DNA from: an uncultured Collinsella sp.
GTDB lineage: Bacteria; Actinomycetota; Coriobacteriia; Coriobacteriales; Coriobacteriaceae
DNA: 10,333 nt
NCBI GenBank assembly: GCA_900764415.1
Contig: CAAFOA010000235.1
Location: 1-10,333 of the forward strand
Reading direction: 5' to 3'
The translations under genes were made by a program, and so were the position numbers. A model generated the notes under the pieces. The model did not search any database, was not told where the DNA came from, and worked only from the letters and a program-made list of their open reading frames with translations. Below are positions 1 through 5,313 of the stretch, in pieces. Positions within the stretch are counted from its first letter, which is position 1. Each line of letters opens with the position of its first letter.

Positions 1-30
1 TCGGCAGCGTCAGATGTGTATAAGAGACAG
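1..30 (+). other. Illumina Nextera (Tn5) adapter remnant
   Basis: These bases match the 3' 30 nt of the Nextera read-1 transposase adapter. Positions 12-30 are the 19-bp hyperactive Tn5 mosaic end, AGATGTGTATAAGAGACAG, and the preceding 11 bases are the adapter tail. This is library-preparation sequence left on the contig end, not genomic DNA. Genomic sequence starts at 31. Confidence 0.97.
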
Positions 31-66
31 GTCTTCGACCGCCTGGAGCAGCTGAGCTTCGAGTAG
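31..66 (+). CDS. 3' end of an unidentified upstream gene (partial)
   Basis: The reading frame from base 31 encodes VFDRLEQLSFE and ends in TAG at 64-66. A strong Rho-independent terminator follows about 45 bp later, which is what one expects behind the last gene of a transcription unit. Only eleven residues are genomic because the contig begins in adapter, so no function can be assigned. The frame also runs open through the adapter, which has no meaning. The assignment rests on the downstream terminator and plausible amino-acid composition, and could be chance. Confidence 0.4.
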   Translation, partial: VFDRLEQLSFE

Positions 67-109
67 GGTTAACCTAATTCGACCGCTTGCGGATGCATTT
101 CAACCTTTG

Positions 110-142
110 GCGCCTTGCCCATCTTGGGTGAGGCGCTTTTTT
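110..142 (+). terminator. Rho-independent terminator
   Basis: The left arm is 110-121 (GCGCCTTGCCCA) and the right arm is 125-136 (TGGGTGAGGCGC). They form a 12-bp stem with two G-U pairs and a 3-nt loop (122-124), followed by six T residues at 137-142. It would end transcription of the truncated upstream gene and insulate the binding-protein/diguanylate-cyclase operon that starts just downstream. Confidence 0.9.
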
Positions 143-170
143 ATCGCCGCATCAGCCCCGGGTATAAAAT
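140..170 (+). promoter_or_regulatory. candidate promoter of the binding-protein/cyclase operon
   Basis: TATAAAAT at 163-170 is a good -10 candidate, placed between the upstream terminator and the Shine-Dalgarno site at 194-201. The -35 region is weak: TTTATC at 140-145 gives a 17-bp spacer to TATAAA and overlaps the terminator T-tract. A start near 175 would give a short 5' UTR of about 30 nt. The -10 and the position between terminator and RBS are visible; promoter function is inferred. Confidence 0.4.
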
Positions 171-204
171 GAAATCCGACTGCTGTTTCGATGAAGGGAG
201 GCAT

Positions 205-1041
205 GTGCCCGGACGTATCAAGCGAGCCGCCATCGTCTCGTTTACGCTCGTACTTCTTGTTGCCGTCTGTGTGGGCGCCCTGACGTATACCGTTCGAAGC
301 AGTTCTTCCTCCCCGAATGAAGCCGACAAAGACCTCCCGGTACTCAAAATCGGCGTTACGGATAACGACCCCTATGTGTATGTCGATACCACGGGCGATT
401 ACGCAGGTATCGATATCGACATCGCCCGCGAGGCCTGCAAGCGCGCGGGGATCAAGCCGCAATTTATCGACATATCTTGGAATGACCGTGATCGCCTACT
501 CAAAAACGGCGATATCGATTGCCTGTGGTGCGACTATTCTCCCTGTTATCGCGAGGATAAGTATTACTGGACTGAGCCGTATTTGACCCTGACGGTTTCG
601 GTCGCCGCCAAGAAAACGAGTGGCATCACGTCCTTGGCGCATCTCGATGGAAGCAAGACCATTGCGGTGATTGCGGGCTCGGTGAGCGAACGCCGATTGC
701 TCGCAGGGGATCTGGAAATCTCGCCAGACGTGCAAATCAAATCGTATGGTTCTGCCGAACTCTGCAAGGCCGCCCTCGCCAAAGGGTATGTCGACTGTTG
801 GATGGCGGACGTTCAATCGCTTGATCGACTCGTTGCCCAGTATCCTGGCGTTTATCGTGTGTTCGCCGACAACGTTATGACGGTTGACCTGGGCGTCGCG
901 TTTGATGATAGCTATGAGGGGGAGTACGTCAAAAACCTCGATACCGCACTGTCCGACATGGATCGAGACGGCACGATAGAGCACATTGTGGACAATTACA
1001 AAGCAGGAGCGACGACAGGCGGGCAAGGAGCGGAATCATGA
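205..1041 (+). CDS. membrane-anchored amino-acid-type solute-binding protein (SBP_bac_3)
   Basis: This is a 278-residue extracytoplasmic solute-binding protein of the polar amino-acid family. Residues 8-30 form one hydrophobic segment after a basic N-terminus. There is no lipobox Cys, so it is probably an uncleaved membrane anchor. The ligand domain spans about 45-266: strand LKIGVTDNDPYVY, then GIDIDIAREACKRAG, then SPCYREDKYYWTEPY. There Arg116 aligns with the Arg that contacts the ligand carboxylate in this family, and GYVDCWMAD (194-202) aligns with the second-lobe GxvDa segment. Six cysteines (78, 106, 109, 114, 187, 198) lie in the exported domain, which is unusual for the family. The GTG start at 205 is chosen because AAGGGAGG (194-201) lies just upstream, although the spacing is short. 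In-frame ATGs at 115 (inside the terminator) and 169 (inside the putative -10) lack an RBS. The stop overlaps the next gene by 4 bp (ATGA). No permease or ATPase genes are adjacent, so a sensory rather than transport role is inferred. Confidence 0.85.
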   Translation: MPGRIKRAAIVSFTLVLLVAVCVGALTYTVRSSSSSPNEADKDLPVLKIGVTDNDPYVYVDTTGDYAGIDIDIAREACKRAGIKPQFIDISWNDRDRLLKNGDIDCLWCDYSPCYREDKYYWTEPYLTLTVSVAAKKTSGITSLAHLDGSKTIAVIAGSVSERRLLAGDLEISPDVQIKSYGSAELCKAALAKGYVDCWMADVQSLDRLVAQYPGVYRVFADNVMTVDLGVAFDDSYEGEYVKNLDTALSDMDRDGTIEHIVDNYKAGATTGGQGAES

Positions 1042-2837
1042 CAAATGACGAGCGCCGCTTTCGCCGAAAGAGTTTAGCCGCAGTGGGCATCGGCATCGTG
1101 GCCAGCGTTGCCCTACTGAGTCTGCTCTATATGGTTGGCACGCATCGCTGCCTTGATAAAACGCTTGGGTTCGGCCAGGAAACCATGGTGTTTTTAAAAA
1201 ATGCCTGCGAAAAATATGACCGATATGAACAGGGAAGAAAAACCGAGGCGACGCACAATTTGGATGCGGCGCTCGAGTCATTTGCGACGTTCTTGCCGCC
1301 TGATCGATTTGAAGTCAACGACGATCTGGTCGAGGAATATGTCCATACCGAGAGCCTTTCGGGAATGTTGGTCATGGACGCCGATGGTCATATGGTCGCC
1401 CATTACGATATCGACGGCCGCGATCCACTCATGCTGTGGCGAGAGGAGCTGGCCTGTTCGTCGATCGCATCGATGTATCGAGGGTCCAAAGTTTCCTACT
1501 CGACCGCTGTCGAGCGCCGCGGTGTCGACTTTGCCGTGAGTGCCGTTCCATACGGTGATGGGGTGGCGTTGGGGTATCGATCCCTTGCGGCTGAGCCCGC
1601 CGATGACTATTCATACACAATCGCCGACGTCCTTGTGAACAACACGTTCCATCAGAGTCCGACAGTGCTTGTGATGCGTGACGCGCAAATCGTTTCCTCA
1701 AACGATTCGACCGTCGATATAACCCTTGCCCGGCTTCTTGCCGATAGCGGAATTGACTGGAAAGACGAGGGCGTAACACGTATCGAATATCGGGGGACTA
1801 CCTTATATGCCGTGCGTGCGGCATATAAAGACTACCGCCTGTTTGCGCTGTATCCCAAATCCGAGGTCATGTCTGACAGGGTTTCATTTGTCGCCGTCGC
1901 CGTCTTGGTGTGCCTTGCGTTTTGGGTCGTGGTACTGTTGGCTCGAAATATCGTTGACCACCGCAATTTGGTCGAAAAGGATAAACAGCTCGGCATTATC
2001 AATGCCATAAGCGCCGTCTACGATTCGACCTTCCTTTTGCATCTCGACACCCTCGAGATCGAGGGAATCAATATGTCGCCAGCGATAGCGAAGATATTTG
2101 CCGAGCACAACGAGGCATATGACTTTATGGACACGGTCTGCCGGGATATCGTGAGCCCCGAAAGCCGCGAAGCGGTTGTGGGACTCGTAGATATAAGTAC
2201 GCTTCGAGAACGTATGGAGGGCGTGCCGTACTTGACTGCGGAGGTGCGAGATTGCCGGGGTGCTTGGTACTCGCTGCAGGTTGTTCCCCAGCATCGCGAT
2301 GAGCAAGGGCGGCTGGAATCGGTTGTCGTGGCGACGCTCAACATCTCGATGGCCAAGCATGCCGAGGAGCTGTCATACCAAGATAAACTGACAGGGCTTC
2401 GCAATCGCAACTATCTTGAATCACGCGGAGATAGCCTGGTGGACGAGGACTTGCCAGTGAGCGTGATTATGTTGGACTGCAATTATCTCAAACGGACCAA
2501 CGACATCTATGGTCACGAGATGGGGGATGAACTGCTGCGACGGACGGCGTCCGTGCTGCGGCGGGTGGCTGGTGCGGATTACCTGCCGATGCGTGTTGGT
2601 GGCGACGAGTTTTTGCTGGTTTGCCCCCATACTGACAACGAGTCTGCGCTCGGGCTGGAACAGGATCTTCGTCTCGGTCTTGCCGCGGTAAGCGATGAGA
2701 CCCTGACGGTCAGCGCATCGATTGGCGTGGCGACCGTCGAGACGGCTGGAAATACGCTGGCCGATGTATATCGCGTCGCCGACCACAATATGTATCGGGA
2801 GAAGCGCATGGTCCACGTACAGGGTGCGGACTGCTAA
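1038..2837 (+). CDS. membrane diguanylate cyclase with extracytoplasmic sensor, PAS-like region and GGDEF domain
   Basis: This 599-residue protein should condense two GTP into cyclic di-GMP at the inner face of the membrane. TM1 is about 12-33 and an extracytoplasmic region of about 245 residues follows; it contains LVMDADGHMVAHYDIDG (111-127), typical of Cache/PAS-like sensor folds. TM2 is about 283-303. A PAS-like cytoplasmic region covers about 318-438, and the GGDEF domain runs from QDKLTGLRNRNYL (448-460) to the end. Catalytic features are intact: Asp480, Asn488-Asp489, Asp497 in GHEMGDE, and GGDEF at 521-525. The RxxD inhibitory site expected five residues before GGDEF is absent (GADY, 512-515), so classical product inhibition is unlikely. 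The gene overlaps the binding-protein gene by ATGA, so the two are probably translationally coupled and may work as ligand receptor and output. Domain limits outside GGDEF are approximate. Confidence 0.9.
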   Translation: MTNDERRFRRKSLAAVGIGIVASVALLSLLYMVGTHRCLDKTLGFGQETMVFLKNACEKYDRYEQGRKTEATHNLDAALESFATFLPPDRFEVNDDLVEEYVHTESLSGMLVMDADGHMVAHYDIDGRDPLMLWREELACSSIASMYRGSKVSYSTAVERRGVDFAVSAVPYGDGVALGYRSLAAEPADDYSYTIADVLVNNTFHQSPTVLVMRDAQIVSSNDSTVDITLARLLADSGIDWKDEGVTRIEYRGTTLYAVRAAYKDYRLFALYPKSEVMSDRVSFVAVAVLVCLAFWVVVLLARNIVDHRNLVEKDKQLGIINAISAVYDSTFLLHLDTLEIEGINMSPAIAKIFAEHNEAYDFMDTVCRDIVSPESREAVVGLVDISTLRERMEGVPYLTAEVRDCRGAWYSLQVVPQHRDEQGRLESVVVATLNISMAKHAEELSYQDKLTGLRNRNYLESRGDSLVDEDLPVSVIMLDCNYLKRTNDIYGHEMGDELLRRTASVLRRVAGADYLPMRVGGDEFLLVCPHTDNESALGLEQDLRLGLAAVSDETLTVSASIGVATVETAGNTLADVYRVADHNMYREKRMVHVQGADC

Positions 2838-2843
2838 TCTTGC

Positions 2844-2910
2844 CCCCGCCAGTCCAAGCATCGTAGGATGTTGAATCGGTGCTTGCGATAATAAGTCGGT
2901 CCAGGCGGGG
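2844..2910 (+). ncRNA. putative structured intergenic RNA element
   Basis: Two nested stems can form between the cyclase and TSCPD genes. The outer stem pairs CCCCGCC (2844-2850) with GGCGGGG (2904-2910). The inner one pairs CAAGCATCG (2855-2863) with CGGTGCTTG (2877-2885) and has one G-U pair and a 13-nt loop. The right side carries an 18-nt unpaired AU-rich segment. No T-tract follows, so it is not a standard terminator, and I do not recognise a known riboswitch class. An 8-bp palindrome AGACGTCT follows at 2916-2923. It could be a 5' UTR element of the TSCPD gene, a weak terminator or a processing site. The complementarity is seen; any function is inferred. Confidence 0.35.
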
Positions 2911-2950
2911 ATAATAGACGTCTGAAATTTCTTTCTGAGAGGGGATCTCA

Positions 2951-3214
2951 ATGATTAGTTTTGACTACAAGCCTCAGGGTGTATGCTCTCGCAATATTCA
3001 CCTCAATCTCTCTGACGATGGCAGCAAGGTGCTGGGCGTCGAGTTTACCGGCGGCTGCGATGGCAACCTCAAGGCCATCTCCAGGCTGGTCGAAGGCGCT
3101 CCCGCCGATCGCGTAATCGAGGTTCTCGCCGGTAATACCTGCGGTATGAAAAAGACCTCTTGCGCCGATCAGCTTACGCGCGCTATCGAGGCCGCTCGCG
3201 CAGAGATCGCCTAA
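2951..3214 (+). CDS. stand-alone TSCPD-domain protein (TIGR03905-like)
   Basis: This 87-residue protein consists almost entirely of a TSCPD domain, the cysteine-rich module also found at the C-terminus of B12-dependent ribonucleotide reductases. Visible motifs are GVCSRNI (10-16), GGCDGNLKAISRLVEG (34-49), NTCGMKKTSCADQL (62-75) and a helical C-terminus. The four cysteines (12, 36, 64, 71) are the likely metal- or redox-active residues. The signature reads TSCAD instead of TSCPD. The single-domain family is widespread in anaerobes and has no established function; a metal-binding role is inferred. The ATG at 2951 follows GAGAGGGG, and that Shine-Dalgarno lies in the loop of a small hairpin (2936-2950). 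Its stop shares a base with the start of the following lipoprotein gene (TAATG), so the two are translated together. Confidence 0.85.
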   Translation: MISFDYKPQGVCSRNIHLNLSDDGSKVLGVEFTGGCDGNLKAISRLVEGAPADRVIEVLAGNTCGMKKTSCADQLTRAIEAARAEIA

Positions 3215-4425
3215 TGAGCATCGCTGATCGCTTTAAGAATGGAATAACGCGTCGAGGTTTTGTGCTGGGTGGCGCCGCTACCGGTGCTGCTGCCGTACTG
3301 GCCGGTTGCTCGAAAAAAACGGGCACGAGTGATGATGCCGCTGGCGAGCCGCAGGTTATCAAGGACGATTCGAAGATTGTCTCGATCACCGATGAGTACG
3401 AAGCTGTCGATATCGATCTTGAGCCCGCAGCCTCGTGGACGCTGCCGCTGGGCACGCTGCTGTACTACTGCGATGGCGACTACGCTGCCGCGATGATGGC
3501 GCCTGCTTCTGCCCTGCATGCCAATACGCTTGGTGTGCTCAACCTAGGCGATGGCTCGCTTACCACACTTATCGAGGATCCCATTGAGGGAACCGGTTAT
3601 GCGTTTTACGACGTTCGCGCGGGTGATGGCGTGTTCGCGTGGGTCGAGATGAACTTTGCCAATGCGTCCTGGAAACTCTATGCGCAAAACCTTGCAGGCT
3701 CCTCCCTTACCGGCAACGCTGTCGAGCTCGACCGCGGTGGCGAAAACTACGATCCGCCGCTCTTCACAGCGTATGGGTCGTCGGTCATCTGGTATAAGAT
3801 GCCTTCGTCCGGCGGCACCAAGACGAGTAACGATTCGTACTGCTACCGTCAGTCGCCCAGCGAGTCCAAGCCTGAGACTATTTGGAAGTCGACGGGCCGT
3901 TTCGCATCCGCCCCGCGTGTGAGCGACGGCATCCTGACCATCTCGCCCCGCGTGCACAATGATGAGGGCGTCTATTACGGTATGACGGCGATCGACCTGA
4001 CTGACGGCAACAACACGAAGCGAGCTCAGCTGGTGCTGCCTTCGTCGGTTTCGCCTTTCGAGGCCGTGTATATGGGCGACACCTTCGTGTTCTCCATCGA
4101 GGCGACGTATAGCGGTGTGGGTAGCCTGGGCAATATGGGCACCTATATCGGTAGCGAGGGCGGGCCGTACCTCTTCCTTTCGCGTGAGCCGCTCGCGTGC
4201 GCCGCGGGAAGGAAAAATAAATACCTGGTTAAAGTTCAGGCGTCGCATTTTTTGATTGACACTTCGGCTAAGACCTACGGCTCGCTTCTGTCGCCCGACC
4301 GAGCCTTGGAGTATGGCGATTATCCTGCTACGGCGGGTAAATCGAACTCGTTCTTAACGTACGCAACGGTGCGTAACAGTCAGGGGATTCCCGAGACGGT
4401 TACCGCTCGCTTGTTCTCTCTTTAG
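3214..4425 (+). CDS. Tat-exported lipoprotein, beta-rich, function unknown
   Basis: This is a 403-residue protein. It begins with a twin-arginine signal (ITRRGFVLGGAATGAAAVLAGC): Arg13-Arg14, a moderately hydrophobic segment and a lipobox LAGC with Cys32. It is therefore predicted to be folded in the cytoplasm, exported by Tat and anchored as a lipoprotein on the outer membrane face. After a Ser/Thr/Lys/Asp-rich linker, the mature part has repeated strand-turn-strand segments rich in Gly, Tyr, Trp and Ser, such as GDGVFAWVEMNFANASWKLY and TAYGSSVIWYKM. This suggests a beta-propeller-like fold, but no catalytic signature is recognised. The ATG at 3214 is chosen because it overlaps the TSCPD stop as TAATG; a longer frame from 3160 would put 18 basic residues before the Tat signal and lie inside the TSCPD gene. 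The coupling to TSCPD is visible; a shared function is only suggested. Confidence 0.8.
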   Translation: MSIADRFKNGITRRGFVLGGAATGAAAVLAGCSKKTGTSDDAAGEPQVIKDDSKIVSITDEYEAVDIDLEPAASWTLPLGTLLYYCDGDYAAAMMAPASALHANTLGVLNLGDGSLTTLIEDPIEGTGYAFYDVRAGDGVFAWVEMNFANASWKLYAQNLAGSSLTGNAVELDRGGENYDPPLFTAYGSSVIWYKMPSSGGTKTSNDSYCYRQSPSESKPETIWKSTGRFASAPRVSDGILTISPRVHNDEGVYYGMTAIDLTDGNNTKRAQLVLPSSVSPFEAVYMGDTFVFSIEATYSGVGSLGNMGTYIGSEGGPYLFLSREPLACAAGRKNKYLVKVQASHFLIDTSAKTYGSLLSPDRALEYGDYPATAGKSNSFLTYATVRNSQGIPETVTARLFSL

Positions 4426-4485
4426 TCTCCGAGGGGTTAAAAAGGCGTCGACAGGGGAATAAGCGCGTTGTGACTATGAGTACCG

Positions 4486-4522
4486 CCCGCCGAGCTATCG
4501 CACCCATGCGATACCCGGTGGG
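4486..4522 (+). promoter_or_regulatory. stable hairpin in the leader of the two-component operon
   Basis: Inner arms TATCGCA (4496-4502) and TGCGATA (4507-4513) pair perfectly around the tetraloop CCCA. Outer arms CCCGCCG (4486-4492) and CGGTGGG (4516-4522) pair with one G-U, leaving an AGC/CC internal loop. There is no T-tract, so a classical terminator of the lipoprotein gene is unlikely. A TAAAAT at 4534-4539 downstream could be the -10 of the response-regulator promoter, which would put the inverted repeat over the -35 region as a possible operator. The -35 itself is poor. Structure seen; role inferred. Confidence 0.4.
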
Positions 4523-4578
4523 CTCAGGTGCGTTAAAATGAGCTTGTTCTTAGCTAATTGAGACAGGGGGGCCGTGTT

Positions 4579-5301
4579 ATGGCTTCAGATGCAAAAAAGA
4601 TTCTGCTGGTCGAGGATGAGAAGGCAATCCGTGACGCCGTCGCTGCCTATCTCGAGCGCGAGGGCTATTGGGTTGTGGGCGTGGGCGACGGCCAGTCCGC
4701 TATCGAAGAGTTCGAGAAGCATCAGTTCGACCTGGTCGTGCTCGACCTTATGCTCCCCAAGATTCCCGGCGAGCGCGTTTGCCGCACCATTCGCGACACC
4801 TCGGATGTCCCCATCATTATGCTGACGGCTAAGGGCGAGATCGAGGACCGTATTATCGGCCTCGAGCTCGGTGCCGACGACTACCTGATCAAGCCGTTCT
4901 CGCCGCGCGAGCTTGTCGCGCGCGTGCGCGCCTTGTTCCGCCGTGCCCACCAGGCCGATGAGCCGGCCGTCGAGGTGCTCGACTTTGGCGATCTGGTCAT
5001 TGACATCTCGGGCCACAAGATTTTGGTCGAGGGCAAGGAAGTTGACCTGACGGCTTCCGAGTTCAAGCTGCTCACCACGCTTGCCCGTCACCCCGGCCGC
5101 GTGTACAACCGCATGGAGCTGGTCGAGAAGGTGCTCGGCTACGACTTTGAGGGTTACGAGCGCACCATCGACAGCCACGTGAAGAACCTTCGCGCCAAGC
5201 TGGGCGACGACCCCAAGAAGCCCAAGTGGCTCTACACCGTCCACGGTGTCGGCTATCGCTTCGAGGCTCCGACCAAGACCGATAAGTCGGACGAGAAATA
5301 A
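4579..5301 (+). CDS. OmpR/PhoB-family response regulator
   Basis: This is a 240-residue DNA-binding response regulator. The receiver domain is about 6-120: acidic pocket Glu12-Asp13, phospho-acceptor Asp56 in DLVVLDLMLP, Thr83 and Lys105 in DYLIKPFSPREL. The C-terminal winged-helix trans_reg domain is about 133-230, with LTASEFKLLTTLARHPGRVYNR, the recognition-helix region YERTIDSHVKNLRAKL and the closing hairpin VHGVGYRF. Length and motifs are standard. The ATG at 4579 is chosen because a G-rich Shine-Dalgarno (AGGGGGG, 4565-4571) lies 7 nt upstream; a TTG at 4558 is in frame but lies before that RBS. The kinase gene follows after 12 bp. Codon choice is strongly GC-ending, more so than in the 205-2837 genes, consistent with good expression. 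The regulated stimulus and targets cannot be read from sequence. Confidence 0.95.
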   Translation: MASDAKKILLVEDEKAIRDAVAAYLEREGYWVVGVGDGQSAIEEFEKHQFDLVVLDLMLPKIPGERVCRTIRDTSDVPIIMLTAKGEIEDRIIGLELGADDYLIKPFSPRELVARVRALFRRAHQADEPAVEVLDFGDLVIDISGHKILVEGKEVDLTASEFKLLTTLARHPGRVYNRMELVEKVLGYDFEGYERTIDSHVKNLRAKLGDDPKKPKWLYTVHGVGYRFEAPTKTDKSDEK

Positions 5302-5313
5302 AGGAAATCACAT

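Noticed and set aside
12..30. Tn5 mosaic end as evidence of a natural transposon
   Set aside because: It is preceded by the synthetic Nextera adapter tail and lies exactly at the contig end, with no transposase gene nearby.
115..204. Longer N-terminus for the binding protein (ATG 115 or ATG 169)
   Set aside because: ATG 115 lies within the terminator stem and ATG 169 overlaps the putative -10; neither has an RBS, whereas GTG 205 follows AAGGGAGG.
2844..2910. Cyclic di-GMP riboswitch next to the cyclase gene
   Set aside because: The location is attractive, but the conserved GEMM core sequences are not present; the region is kept only as an unclassified structure.
3160..3213. Longer N-terminus for the Tat lipoprotein
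   Set aside because: It lies inside the TSCPD gene and would put 18 mostly basic residues before the signal peptide; ATG 3214 forms the TAATG overlap.
3544..4248. Minus-strand open frame (234 codons) over the lipoprotein gene
   Set aside because: It has the low-complexity Arg/His/Val-rich composition typical of shadow frames; the + strand frame has a Tat signal and lipobox.
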